Positions 17,300 to 25,871 of a stretch of 64,000 nt of DNA are shown piece by piece. Below the pieces are notes generated by a model. That model did no database searches. It was not told where the DNA came from and saw only the letters and a program-made list of their open reading frames with translations. The position numbers and the translations under genes were made by a program. Where the stretch lies: contig NZ_LWCU01000002.1 in NCBI RefSeq assembly GCF_001650405.1, positions 53,849 to 117,848 of the forward strand, written 5' to 3'. This stretch comes from Microbacterium sp. H83. Lineage in GTDB: Bacteria; Actinomycetota; Actinomycetes; Actinomycetales; Microbacteriaceae. Position 1 is the stretch's first letter, and every line of letters starts with the position of its first letter.

Positions 17300-18331
17300 A
17301 TGGCGCACGCCTACAAGCAGGTGTCGCAGGTCGTCAGGGAGATGGGGCTCCTGCAGCGCGCGCGCTGGTTCTACGCGCTCGTCGGCACCGCTCTCGTCCT
17401 CGCGTTCGGCGGGGTCGTCACGGGCTTCATCCTCCTCGGCGACAGCTGGTTCCAGCTCCTGATGGCCGGCGCGCTCGGCATCATCCTCACGCAGGTCGCG
17501 TTCCTCGCCCACGAGGCCGCGCACCGCCAGATCCTCGCCTCGGGACCGGCGAACTTCCGTCTCGCCCGCATCCTCGCGGCCGGCGTCGTCGGCATCAGCT
17601 ACTCCTGGTGGGACTCCAAGCACACCAAGCACCACGGCAACCCGAACCAGGTCGGCAAGGACCCGGACATCGAGGTCGACACGATCTCGTTCCTCGAGAC
17701 GGATGCCGCGAAGTCACGGGGTCTGATCCGCGTCCTCACCCGCAAGCAGGGGTGGCTGTTCTTCCCGCTGCTCACGCTCGAGGGACTCAACCTCCACTAC
17801 CTCGGGCTCAAGCACCTGACGACGAGCAGGAAGGCGAAGGGGCGCTGGATCGAGCTGGGTCTCATCGCCCTGCGCTTCGCCGTGGTCCTCGTGCCGGTGT
17901 TCCTTCTGCTGCCCCTCGGCATGGCCTTCGCCTTCATGGGCGTGCAGCTCGCGGTGTTCGGCGTCTACATGGGCGCGTCGTTCGCTCCCAACCACAAGGG
18001 CATGCCGATCATCGACCCCAGCGCACGCCTCGACTTCTTCTCGAAGCAGGTGCGCACGTCCCGCAACATCCGCGGCGGCTGGTGGGCGACCTGGCTGATG
18101 GGCGGCCTCAACTACCAGGTCGAGCATCACCTCTTCCCGAACATGCCGCGTCTGCACCTGTCGAAGGCTCGGGATGTCGTGCGCGACTACTGCGCCGCGA
18201 ACGACGTGCCGTACACGGAGACGAGCCTCGGACGCTCCTACGCGATCGTGATCGAGTACCTCAACCGCGTCGGTCTCGCGGCCCGCGATCCGTTCGACTG
18301 CCCGGCATCGGCGCAGTTCGGTCGCGCCTGA
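17300..18331 (+). CDS. Membrane fatty acid desaturase
   Basis: 343 residues from the ATG at 17300. Three histidine clusters typical of the di-iron membrane desaturases are present: HEAAH, HTKHH and EHHLFP (preceded by Q-V, the QXXHH form). Two pairs of hydrophobic segments alternate with them. It should introduce a double bond into acyl chains of membrane lipids or acyl-CoA and so adjust fluidity. The frame stays open upstream to 17153 and that stretch reads like protein (DTTATLGPVRQTYSGTAEFP just before the Met), yet it contains no ATG, GTG or TTG. The true start may therefore be a rare codon such as CTG at 17207, with AAGGG ten bases before it. Confidence 0.9.
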   Translation: MAHAYKQVSQVVREMGLLQRARWFYALVGTALVLAFGGVVTGFILLGDSWFQLLMAGALGIILTQVAFLAHEAAHRQILASGPANFRLARILAAGVVGISYSWWDSKHTKHHGNPNQVGKDPDIEVDTISFLETDAAKSRGLIRVLTRKQGWLFFPLLTLEGLNLHYLGLKHLTTSRKAKGRWIELGLIALRFAVVLVPVFLLLPLGMAFAFMGVQLAVFGVYMGASFAPNHKGMPIIDPSARLDFFSKQVRTSRNIRGGWWATWLMGGLNYQVEHHLFPNMPRLHLSKARDVVRDYCAANDVPYTETSLGRSYAIVIEYLNRVGLAARDPFDCPASAQFGRA

Positions 18332-18359
18332 CCGCAGGCCCGCGGATCGGTGTCTCCCG

Positions 18360-18983
18360 CTAGAGGATGCCGAGCTCGAGGGCGAGGGTCACCGCGCGGG
18401 TGCGGTCGGAGACCCCCAGCTTCTCGAAGACGTGGAGCAGATGGGTCTTCACCGTCGCCTCGCCGATGAAGAGGACCCGCCCGATCTCGGGATTGCTGTG
18501 CCCGGCGGCCACCAGGCGCAGCACCTCGAGCTCTCGCGCGCTGAGCGCGGGGCGGTCGACGCGCTCGCTGCGCATGCGCGTCACCAGCGTCGCGGCGATC
18601 GAGGGCGCGAGCACGGAGTGGCCCTCGGCCACCGACCGGATGCCGGCGACGATCTCCTCGTGCGGAGCCGCCTTCAGCAGGTAGCCGCTCGCTCCCGCCT
18701 CGATCGCGCCCAGGATGTCGTCGTCCGTCTCGTACGTGGTGAGCACGAGCACGCGGACGTCCGGGAGCTCCTCGGTGATGCGCGCCGTCGCCTCGATCCC
18801 CGAGGTCCCCGGCATCCGCAGGTCCATGAGCACGACGTCGGGCCGGAGCCGAGCCGCCAGGGCGACCGCCTCCGCGCCGTCGGCGGCCTCGGCCACGACG
18901 TCGAGTCCCGGGTCCAGGGCGACGAGCCCCACGATCCCGGACCGGACGATGGGGTGATCGTCGGCGACGATGACGCGGATCAT
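18360..18983 (-). CDS. LuxR-family (NarL-type) response regulator
   Basis: 207 residues. Receiver domain with acidic pocket Asp8-Asp9 and phospho-acceptor Asp54 (VLMDLRMPG), then a LuxR helix-turn-helix near 145-200 (LSARELEVLRLVAAG, ATVKTHLLHVFEKL). It overlaps the stop of the histidine kinase in an ATGA junction and is the last gene of a four-gene operon, so it is the output of that kinase. The likely target is its own ABC transporter operon, as in other ABC/NarL-type systems; the signal is unknown. Confidence 0.93.
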   Translation of the reverse strand: MIRVIVADDHPIVRSGIVGLVALDPGLDVVAEAADGAEAVALAARLRPDVVLMDLRMPGTSGIEATARITEELPDVRVLVLTTYETDDDILGAIEAGASGYLLKAAPHEEIVAGIRSVAEGHSVLAPSIAATLVTRMRSERVDRPALSARELEVLRLVAAGHSNPEIGRVLFIGEATVKTHLLHVFEKLGVSDRTRAVTLALELGIL

Positions 18984-20305
18984 GCGTTCTCCTTCGCGGA
19001 GGCGGGCGCGGGGGGTGAGACGGATGCGCGGGTCGACGACGCGCCGGCGCCGGCTCCGGCGGGCGGGATCCGGACGATGAGGTCCGTCCCCGACTCCTCG
19101 CCGTCGGCCACCGTGAGCGTGCCGCCGACGAGCGCGACGCGCTCGCGCATGCCCGCGAGGCCGAAGCCGCGATCATCGTCGATCGAGACGCCGCCGAGCC
19201 CCCGGCCGTCGTCGCGGATGCGCAGCTCCGCACCGTCGTCGACGATCAGGTCCACCAGGGCCGCCGTCGCCGCCGAATGCTTGCGCACGTTGGCGAGCCC
19301 CTCCTGGGCGCACCGCAGCAGCACGACCTGTGCGTCCCTCGGCAGCGCGGCGTCCGAGGCGGTCACCCTGATCCGCATCCCGGTCTCCCGCGAGAAGCGC
19401 TCGCCGAGACGGCGGAGGGCATCGCCGAGCGAATCCGCCGACGGCGTGGTCGATGTCACCGCGACGAGTACCCTGGCCTCGACGAGCGCCTCGCGCGCCG
19501 CATCCTCGATCAGCTCGAGGGCGGCGGGCGACCCGTCGTGCCTGGCGCGCTCCGCCAGCATGACGATGCTCGTGAGGCTCTGCGCGATCGTGTCGTGCAC
19601 GTCGCGAGCGAGGCGCGCGCGCTCCTCCATCGCTCCGGCCTCGCGACTGGCCGTCTCGAGCCCGGACTGCGCGGCGGTGAGCTCGGCGAGCAGCTGCTGG
19701 CGCTGCACGCCCCACTCGGCGATGCGGGTGATCCAGAGCCCCAGCGCGAGGCTGAACGCGGTCGACAGTCCGGCCGTGAGGAAGCCGCCGGCGAACGAGT
19801 CCGGCGTCAGACCTCCCCACAGGGCGTAGGCGAGCGCGAGCACGAGGCCGTTCCCAAGGGTCACGAGGATGGCCTGACCGGTCGACCGGGACGTCATCCA
19901 GATGAGGGGGAGCACCAGGGTCTGCAGCAGCAGCATGTTGGGATCGATCAGGACCCCGGCCGCGAGGAGGCCGATGAGCAGGATCTGCAGCACCGCCGAA
20001 AGGGCCGGAGACGGGTCCTCGATGCCCTCGTGGATGCCCACGTACGGCCGGGCGCCGAATGCGTACACGAGGAACACCGCGAGCGCGATGCCGATCATCG
20101 CGAGGCGCGAGCCGGGGAACGTCTCGGGGATCGCGAAGGAGAGTCCCGTGACGGCGAGCAGCAGCGCGAGGGAGGCGACATCCCATCCCAGGCGCTCTCG
20201 GCGGATCACGCGGCTCATACGATCCACTCTCGCACCGTTCGCCGCGACCCGATGCCGCGAGGGCGCCGGGTCGCGAGGACCGACCGGAACCTGGGGAGCG
20301 GTCAT
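18980..20305 (-). CDS. NarL-type sensor histidine kinase
   Basis: 441 residues from the ATG at 20305, chosen because it overlaps the permease stop (ATGA); an internal ATG at 20218 (MSRVIRRERLG) is the main alternative and sits just before the first helix. Five to six membrane helices (about 40-180), then a HisKA_3 dimerisation helix with the phospho-acceptor in ARLARDVHDTIAQSLT, and a HATPase_c domain with N-box NVRKHS, DDGRGLGG and GFGLAGMRERV. The sensor part is buried in the membrane with little outside, as in kinases that sense envelope stress or membrane state. The tail is Ala/Pro-rich. Confidence 0.9.
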   Translation of the reverse strand: MTAPQVPVGPRDPAPSRHRVAANGARVDRMSRVIRRERLGWDVASLALLLAVTGLSFAIPETFPGSRLAMIGIALAVFLVYAFGARPYVGIHEGIEDPSPALSAVLQILLIGLLAAGVLIDPNMLLLQTLVLPLIWMTSRSTGQAILVTLGNGLVLALAYALWGGLTPDSFAGGFLTAGLSTAFSLALGLWITRIAEWGVQRQQLLAELTAAQSGLETASREAGAMEERARLARDVHDTIAQSLTSIVMLAERARHDGSPAALELIEDAAREALVEARVLVAVTSTTPSADSLGDALRRLGERFSRETGMRIRVTASDAALPRDAQVVLLRCAQEGLANVRKHSAATAALVDLIVDDGAELRIRDDGRGLGGVSIDDDRGFGLAGMRERVALVGGTLTVADGEESGTDLIVRIPPAGAGAGASSTRASVSPPAPASAKENA

Positions 20306-21135
20306 CCGTTGCGTCGGATCCATCGGAAGGTCGCGCGGCTCAGGACGACGCCGACCACGAGCCAGACCGCGAGCATGATCGCCACGAGTCCGAGCTGCCA
20401 GTCGCCTCCGGGCTCCGCGGCCGCGAACGAGTCGGGCAGGAGTGCCGCCCGCATGCCCTGCGCTATCCACTTGAGCGGGAAGACGCCCGCGACGTTCTGC
20501 AGCCATTCCGGCAGCGAGGAGAACGCGATGTACACGCCCGATATGAACTGCAGCAGCAGCACGACGGGGATCACCACGGCCGAGGCGGTCTTGCCGCTGC
20601 GGGGGACCGAGGAGAGGGCGACGCCCAGCAGCGCGCAGGAGAGCAGGCCGAGGACGAACACCCACGTGAAACGACCCCACGCGGCGGCGTCGGAGGGCAG
20701 CTCCACCCGGTAGAGGACGACGGCGACGGCGAGCAGCAGGGTGATCTGCAGGATCGCCGTGACGAAGACCTGCCCGATCTTGCCGATGAAGTAGGTCGCG
20801 GGCGAGAGGGGCGTGCTGCCGAGGCGCTTGAGCGTCCCGTCGCTCTTCTCGACCGCGATCTCGATCGACAGACCCTGCACGCCCGAGAGGAAGATGCCGC
20901 CGGCGACGAGGCCGGGCAGGTAGTAGGTGGCCATGCTGACGGCATCGGGTCCCTGTCCGACGTCGCCGGTGAAGATCGTCGCGAAGATCAGGTACATCAC
21001 CGTGGGGAACAGGAAGGTGAAGAAGACCTGGTCGCCGGCGCGGAAGTACTGGCGGAGCTCGAAGCCGATCCGTCTCACGCCGAGACGGATCGTCCGGGCG
21101 ATGCCGAAGCGAGGGGGTGCGGTCACGGCGGTCAT
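20302..21135 (-). CDS. ABC-2 type transporter permease
   Basis: 277 residues with six predicted membrane helices, in the arrangement of ABC-2 export permeases (first helix about 38-58; a cluster of four helices at 125-215; last helix before the C-terminus). The segment LPGLVAGGIFLSGVQGLSIE fits that family. It overlaps both neighbours by ATGA junctions, with the ATPase upstream and the kinase downstream, so a transporter of one ATPase and this permease acting as a homodimer is likely. The substrate may be a drug, lipid or peptide; it cannot be told from sequence. Confidence 0.9.
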   Translation of the reverse strand: MTAVTAPPRFGIARTIRLGVRRIGFELRQYFRAGDQVFFTFLFPTVMYLIFATIFTGDVGQGPDAVSMATYYLPGLVAGGIFLSGVQGLSIEIAVEKSDGTLKRLGSTPLSPATYFIGKIGQVFVTAILQITLLLAVAVVLYRVELPSDAAAWGRFTWVFVLGLLSCALLGVALSSVPRSGKTASAVVIPVVLLLQFISGVYIAFSSLPEWLQNVAGVFPLKWIAQGMRAALLPDSFAAAEPGGDWQLGLVAIMLAVWLVVGVVLSRATFRWIRRNG

Positions 21136-22052
21136 GCGGACTCCGTGACGTCGGTGCGGGCGGCGGACGACACGATCGCGGTCGCGTGGGGCTCGGCGGT
21201 GCCGTTCGTGTCGTGGTCGCGGATGAGCCCCAGGTAGATGTCCTCGAGCGTGGGACGCACGACCTCGAGGGACTCGGGTTCGCCCAGCGCGCCGTGCAGC
21301 TCGACGACGAGAGCGCCGGGGGCCGTCGTCCGACGCTCCTGCATCGCGCCCTCGGCATCCCGCCAGCGCACCATGGGGGTGCGGGCGTCGGGTCCGCCGA
21401 TCTCGTCGATCGGGCCGATCGCCGCGATCCGTCCTCCGGTGATGACCGCCGCGCGGTCGCCCAGCTGCGCGGCTTCATCCAGGTAGTGCGTCGTGAGGAG
21501 GATGCTGGTGCCCTCGGCCTTGAGTGCGCGGATGAGCTCCCAGAACTGTCGACGGGCCTCGGGATCGAATCCTGTCGTGGGTTCGTCGAGGAACAGCAGC
21601 TCGGGTCGTCCGATGATGCCCAGAGCCACGTCGAGCCGCCGCTGCTGCCCGCCCGAGAGCCGGCCGGCACGGGTCCGCTGCTTCTGCTCCAGCCCGACCG
21701 CGGCGATGACCTCGTCGATGTCCCGAGGCCTCGGATAGTAGCCCGCGAACTCCGTGAGGAGCTCGCGGACGGTGAAGCTCCCGGCCTCGCCGGTCGACTG
21801 CAGCACGATGCCGAGCCGGGCCTTCCAGTCGAGGCCGCCGCGCTGCGGGTCCACCCCGAGAACGCGCACATCACCCGAGGTGCGGTGCCGATATCCCTCG
21901 AGGATCTCGATGGTGGTCGACTTCCCCGCGCCGTTGGGTCCGAGGAGGGCGAAGGTCTCGCCCCTGCGGATGTCGAAGCTGATGCCGTCGACCGCGGTGA
22001 AGCCGCCGTACTGCTTCCGGAGGTCCCGGACCTCGATCACGCTCTCTGTCAT
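21132..22052 (-). CDS. ABC transporter ATP-binding protein
   Basis: 306 residues. Walker A GPNGAGKST, signature LSGGQQRRLDVAL and Walker B ELLFLDEPTTG are intact, and a C-terminal extension of about 80 residues follows the ATPase domain, as in DrrA/CcmA-type export ATPases. The start is the ATG at 22052 (MTESVIEVRDL); a longer frame to 22148 is Pro/Arg-rich and unlikely. It is the first gene of the operon ATPase-permease-kinase-regulator, each pair overlapping by four bases, so all four products are made together. Confidence 0.92.
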   Translation of the reverse strand: MTESVIEVRDLRKQYGGFTAVDGISFDIRRGETFALLGPNGAGKSTTIEILEGYRHRTSGDVRVLGVDPQRGGLDWKARLGIVLQSTGEAGSFTVRELLTEFAGYYPRPRDIDEVIAAVGLEQKQRTRAGRLSGGQQRRLDVALGIIGRPELLFLDEPTTGFDPEARRQFWELIRALKAEGTSILLTTHYLDEAAQLGDRAAVITGGRIAAIGPIDEIGGPDARTPMVRWRDAEGAMQERRTTAPGALVVELHGALGEPESLEVVRPTLEDIYLGLIRDHDTNGTAEPHATAIVSSAARTDVTESA

Positions 22053-22150
22053 GCATCCAGCGTCCCAGCGCAGGGGCGTCGGCGGTAGCGGTGGAGCGAC
22101 GGAGTCCGGCATCCGTCGACCGGTGGATGCCGCGCGGGCCGCATGCACGA

Positions 22151-22181
22151 AGGGCGCGGGCGGACAGTCCGCTCGCGCCCT
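22151..22181 (-). terminator. Hairpin terminator after the DivIVA-domain gene
   Basis: A 14-bp stem (one G-U pair) with a three-base loop cag, lying 21 bases after the stop of the coiled-coil gene and 98 bases upstream of the ABC operon. On the minus strand it is followed by only a short T run. Confidence 0.6.
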
Positions 22182-22201
22182 CCGGTGTCAGTGGCGGGTG
22201 C

Positions 22202-23656
22202 TCAGCGCGAGGCCTTCTCGTCGGACTCGACGACCTCGATCGTGATCTTGCCGTCGATCGTCTCCGCATCCGCGTCGAGGATCTCGTCGTCCAGGGCCTC
22301 GTCGCCGCGGAACTCCTCGGCGGGGGCGTCCTCGTCGTCGACGACCTCGGCGTGGATCGTCTCGATCGCGTCGTCCGCGTCGTCCACGTCGTCCGCGTCG
22401 CTCGCCTCGTGGGCGTCGACGTTCGCTGCGACCGTCGACGACGGAGCGGCGGACGCGACGGAGGACTGCTCGTCGCTGAAGATGCCGTCGGGGCGGATCA
22501 GCTCGCGCACCTCGGCCATGAAGCTGGCGAGCTGCTGCTGCTGCCAGCGCAGCTGACGGGCGTGGTCCTCCGCGTCGCGGAGGACGGTGGAGGTGTGCGA
22601 CGTGACGGAGTCGACGATCTTCTGCGACTTGACGCGCGCCCGCTCCAGCGTCTCTCGCGCGCGCACCTGGGCATCGGCCTCGATGGTCTGCGCCTGCGAC
22701 CGCATCAGTCGCTCGTAGTCGTCGGCCTTGCCCGAGATGCGCTGCGCGTGCTCGAGCGACGCGGCGACCTGCTCGTTGGCATCCGTCGTGATGCGCTCGG
22801 CGTGCGCGACGGCCTGGTTGTGCAGCACGAGGAACTCCTGCTGCGCGTCGTCCTGCCGGCGGGTCAGCGTCTCCTCGAACTCGAGCACGCGGGCGTTCAT
22901 CTCGCGGACCTCGCGCTCGGCGTCCGCGCGCAGCTGCGTGGTCTCGCGCGTGACGAGCGAGCGGAGGGCCGCCGCGCCCTTCTCGGCCTCGGTGCGGATC
23001 GCCGTGGCCTCCTGCGTCGCCTGGTGGACGCGTTCTGCCGCATGCGCGGCCTCGCGCTCGACGGTCGCCTCGTGCGCGGTGTACTCGGTGTCGATCTTCA
23101 GGCGCACCTGGTCGGCGTCGTGCTGGGCCTGGGCGATGATGCGCGCGACGTCGGCGTCCGCCTCGGCGCGCTGAGCCGTGACCTCCTCGCGAGCGGCGGC
23201 CATGAGCCGATCGGCCTGCACGGCGGCGTTCTGGATCAGGACGTTGGCCTGCTCCTCCGCGACGCGCAGGATCGCCTCGAACTGCTCGCGCGACGGCGCC
23301 TCCTGGCCGTCGGCGCGGGGGGTGTCGACGAGCTCGTTGGTCAGGGTCGCGACCTGCTGCTCCGTCTCCGCGGCCTTGGCCCTGACCGCCGTGAGCTCCG
23401 CCTCGAGCTCTTCGCGGGCCTCGCGCTCGGCGTCGCGGATCTCCTCGACGCTGTCCTCGTGGCGGGCCTCCGCGGCGGCGAGGTCGGCCTTCGCCTGCTG
23501 CAGCTGGTTGCGCAGCGCGCTGATCGCAGAATCGACCTCGGCCTTGTCGTACCCGCGGAACGACGCGGTGAAGCCGCCGGACTGCTCGCGCGGGGTCTCG
23601 TCGATGAGCTTGTCGAAGAAGTCGGGAGTGCGGTCGTCGGAGGGTGTTTCGCTCAT
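22202..23656 (-). CDS. DivIVA-domain long coiled-coil protein
   Basis: 484 residues. An N-terminal DivIVA-like motif (SFRGYDKAEVDSAISALRNQ, about 30-50) leads into almost uninterrupted coiled coil rich in Ala, Glu, Arg and Gln to about residue 410, then an acidic Asp/Glu/Ala tail. Proteins of this shape (Wag31/DivIVA, and the longer Scy/FilP type) organise polar growth and septation in Actinobacteria. This one is longer than Wag31 and lacks its usual short form, so a scaffold or cytoskeletal role is inferred. The start at 23656 (MSETPSDDRTPDFFDKL) has AAAGG about eight bases upstream. It is a single-gene unit with its own terminator. Confidence 0.82.
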   Translation of the reverse strand: MSETPSDDRTPDFFDKLIDETPREQSGGFTASFRGYDKAEVDSAISALRNQLQQAKADLAAAEARHEDSVEEIRDAEREAREELEAELTAVRAKAAETEQQVATLTNELVDTPRADGQEAPSREQFEAILRVAEEQANVLIQNAAVQADRLMAAAREEVTAQRAEADADVARIIAQAQHDADQVRLKIDTEYTAHEATVEREAAHAAERVHQATQEATAIRTEAEKGAAALRSLVTRETTQLRADAEREVREMNARVLEFEETLTRRQDDAQQEFLVLHNQAVAHAERITTDANEQVAASLEHAQRISGKADDYERLMRSQAQTIEADAQVRARETLERARVKSQKIVDSVTSHTSTVLRDAEDHARQLRWQQQQLASFMAEVRELIRPDGIFSDEQSSVASAAPSSTVAANVDAHEASDADDVDDADDAIETIHAEVVDDEDAPAEEFRGDEALDDEILDADAETIDGKITIEVVESDEKASR

Positions 23657-23883
23657 GGTCAGCCTTTCTGGCGGGGCCGTGACGCCGAGCGGGGGGCTCA
23701 CACGGGCCGAAGGAGGAGGGTGCGCGGCCCGCGGGACGGCAGGTTCGCGGAGGGCGCGCTGACAAGCCTAGCTTCGGACGCCGCGAGATGCGCGGTCACA
23801 TCGCAGCGGCTCGGCTGTCAAGACTCCTGCGCCTGCTCGCGCGTCGCGCGATGCTGGAAGCGCACGATCGAGAGGAGAACACC

Positions 23884-24039
23884 ATGTCGGATCCGATGTC
23901 GTACCCCGAGGATTCGGGACCGTTCCACCCCGACGAGGTCGACGGTGTCGACGAGGGGCTCAGCGAGCTCGACGACGAGAGCGAGAGCGGCGCCGAGAAG
24001 GGCGACGAGGACTCGGCGGACGCGGGTCGCGCGCGCTGA
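23884..24039 (+). CDS. Small acidic hypothetical protein
   Basis: 51 residues from the ATG at 23884, preceded by the good ribosome binding site GAGAGGAG. About a third of the residues are Asp or Glu (DEVDGVDEGLSELDDESESG), so it is very acidic and probably disordered; the last residues are basic. No family recognised. A hairpin just after its stop could end the transcript. The ribosome binding site is the main evidence that it is real. Confidence 0.6.
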   Translation: MSDPMSYPEDSGPFHPDEVDGVDEGLSELDDESESGAEKGDEDSADAGRAR

Positions 24040-24048
24040 GTCAGCCGA

Positions 24049-24570
24049 TCACCTGTGGTCGGCGCCGACCGCCGACCACAGGGGGTCGGATCCGCGTCCG
24101 CGATCGAATCGCAGGCGAGGTCCGGCCGTCGTCGCGAGGCCGCGCGCCTCGGCGCCTGCCTGCACCCGGCGCAGGAGCTCGGTCCAGAACGCCCAGTCGT
24201 TCGGCATCCCGGCGTATTCGCGGAAGCGGGAGATCTCGACGCGGGTACCCCCGTCGACCTCGACGAGCCGCGCGATCGCGTCGTCCGCCTCCGCGAAGCG
24301 GACTCCGTACGTCCCGTCCGGCAGGATCGTGAACGCGCGCGGATGCTGCAGGGCGATCGAGTCCACCAGCTCCCGCACGACGGGTTCCCCGGAGTGGACC
24401 ACCATCGTCGTCCCGAGAGTCTCCAGTGCGGCAGCCGTTCGCGGCTCGGCGAGGCGTCGCGTCTCCCGTTCGGCGGCGCTCCCCGACGTCCTCCGGATCC
24501 ATCGGGGGAGGAGCATCGCCAGCACGATCACGACGACGATCACGGCGATGTAGGGGAGCGGGCTGTCCAC
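24049..24570 (-). CDS. Hypothetical membrane-anchored protein
   Basis: 173 residues. One N-terminal membrane helix (about 7-24, IAVIVVVIVLAMLLPRW) followed by a soluble domain with mixed alpha/beta pattern. No known family was recognised. The GTG start at 24570 appears to have GAGGAG directly against it, which is too close for a ribosome binding site; a TAGGTT hexamer ending six bases upstream instead predicts a leaderless mRNA. It is followed, convergent, by the 51-residue acidic gene. Confidence 0.75.
   Translation of the reverse strand: MDSPLPYIAVIVVVIVLAMLLPRWIRRTSGSAAERETRRLAEPRTAAALETLGTTMVVHSGEPVVRELVDSIALQHPRAFTILPDGTYGVRFAEADDAIARLVEVDGGTRVEISRFREYAGMPNDWAFWTELLRRVQAGAEARGLATTAGPRLRFDRGRGSDPLWSAVGADHR
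24052..24082. terminator. Perfect 13-bp hairpin inside the end of the convergent gene
   Basis: Arms CCTGTGGTCGGCG and its exact complement with loop ccgac. It lies 12 bases after the stop of the 51-residue gene but inside the last codons of the minus-strand gene ending at 24049. It has no clear T tract. Confidence 0.5.
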
Positions 24571-24576
24571 CTCCTC

Positions 24577-24582
24577 AACCTA
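24577..24582 (-). promoter_or_regulatory. -10 element TAGGTT, leaderless start
   Basis: On the minus strand this hexamer ends six bases before the GTG at 24570. Confidence 0.5.
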
Positions 24583-24636
24583 CGCCTTCTCCTTCACCCG
24601 CCTCTGCCTCCACCCGTCGATCCCGAGGCGGACTCC

Positions 24637-25557
24637 TCAGCCGAGCAGGAACATGATGAGCACGAGCACCGGCAGGCACCCCAGAGTGGTCAGGAAGACC
24701 GTGTCGCGCGAGATGGTCTCGCCGATGTCGTAGCGCTGCGAGTAGTTGAACACGTTCTGCGCGGTCGGCAGCGCGGCCAGGATCACGACGATCAGCACCT
24801 CGCTCGAGGAGAGCCCGAAGACGAACTGCGCCACGGCCCAGGCGATCACCGGCATGACGAGCAGCTTCAGGGATGACGCGAGCACGACGTCGCGGCGGCG
24901 GCCCGGGGCCCCGAGCACCCGGCGGCCGTGCAGCGAGATGCCGTAGCTGATCAGCAGCACCGGCACGGCGGCATCCGCGATGAGCTGCGCCGGCTCCATC
25001 ACGATCGGCGGCACGGTGAGGTCGAGCACCGAGACGAGCGTCCCGAACACGGAGCCGATGATGATCGGATTGGTCGCGGTGCGCACGAGCGTGCGGCGCA
25101 GCGACACCCGATCGCTCGTGACCGCGTCGAGGACGGTGAGCGAGATCGGAGTGAAGACCAGCAGCTGCATCAGCACGACGGGGGCGGGGTACGCCGCGCT
25201 GCCGAGCAGGTACAGGGAGAGGGGGAGGCCGATGTTGTTCGAGTTGACCTGCCCGGCCGCCAGGGCGCCGATCAGCGTCTCGCCGAGCGGGCGCTTCCAC
25301 CAGAGTCGGGCGATCAGGGCGTAGACGGCGATGACCGCGACGGCGGCGATCGCCGACACCGGCAGCAGTGACGAGAACAGCATCTTCGCGTCGGCATGCG
25401 CGAGCACCGTGAACAGCAGGAACGGCGAGAGGACGAAGAAGATGAGGCGTCCGAGCACGTGACGGGCGTGGGGGCCGAGCAGGTCGATGCGCCCGATCAC
25501 GTAGCCGAGCACGATGGCGACACCCACCACGGCGAATCCGGTGAGCGTCTCGAGCAT
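24637..25557 (-). CDS. AEC-family (auxin efflux carrier-like) transporter
   Basis: 306 residues with about ten membrane helices in two halves of five. The segments GYVIGRIDLLG, NSNNIGLPLSLYLLG and the closing LPTAQNVFNYSQRY with two further helices fit the AEC family. The NSNNIGLP-type block is the conserved Asn/Pro crossover site. Bacterial members export or import organic acids such as malate or malonate; the substrate here is unknown. The ATG at 25557 is preceded at six bases by TACGCT, predicting a leaderless transcript. Confidence 0.88.
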   Translation of the reverse strand: MLETLTGFAVVGVAIVLGYVIGRIDLLGPHARHVLGRLIFFVLSPFLLFTVLAHADAKMLFSSLLPVSAIAAVAVIAVYALIARLWWKRPLGETLIGALAAGQVNSNNIGLPLSLYLLGSAAYPAPVVLMQLLVFTPISLTVLDAVTSDRVSLRRTLVRTATNPIIIGSVFGTLVSVLDLTVPPIVMEPAQLIADAAVPVLLISYGISLHGRRVLGAPGRRRDVVLASSLKLLVMPVIAWAVAQFVFGLSSSEVLIVVILAALPTAQNVFNYSQRYDIGETISRDTVFLTTLGCLPVLVLIMFLLG

Positions 25558-25563
25558 CCCTCG

Positions 25564-25569
25564 AGCGTA
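25564..25569 (-). promoter_or_regulatory. -10 element TACGCT, leaderless start
   Basis: On the minus strand the hexamer ends six bases before the ATG at 25557. Confidence 0.5.
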
Positions 25570-25814
25570 CCGAGGCCGCGGATGCTCCTCTCTCCGCTAC
25601 TCGCCCGCGCCACGCGCATAGCAGTGGCGGCGGGGAGAGTCAACGGTCGAGCCCCGATGAGCGCGGATGGATCGCCCCACCTACGCTGGAGACACGACGG
25701 GCCGCATTCTTGCCGCTCTGCGTCGGTCGAACCAGGCGGTGCCCTCGAGTTCTCTCTCGGTCTCAGGTGCACTCATGGGGGTGGGTGCGCGTGCGGACCT
25801 TCTCGTCGGCTGCT

Positions 25815-25846
25815 CCGGTCCTCCATGTTCGGGCATGGAGGACCGG
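25815..25846 (-). terminator. Perfect 13-bp hairpin after the GntR gene
   Basis: Arms CCGGTCCTCCATG and its exact complement with loop ttcggg, 25 bases after the stop of the GntR regulator on the minus strand. No T tract follows, so its termination strength is uncertain. Confidence 0.55.
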
Positions 25847-25871
25847 GACCAATCTTCCGGCGCCGACTGCG

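Larger units (their letters stand above)
25558..25871. other. 314-base intergenic region, no gene seen
   Basis: Besides the AEC promoter element at its left end and a strong hairpin at its right end, nothing was recognised. Codon-position bias is weak in all frames. Confidence 0.6.

Noticed and set aside
17154..17462. GTG-initiated frame placed a few bases after a -10 element before the desaturase
   Set aside because: The spacing from TAGCCT is three, not six, bases, the product is Arg/Ser/Pro-rich, and it overlaps the desaturase in another frame.
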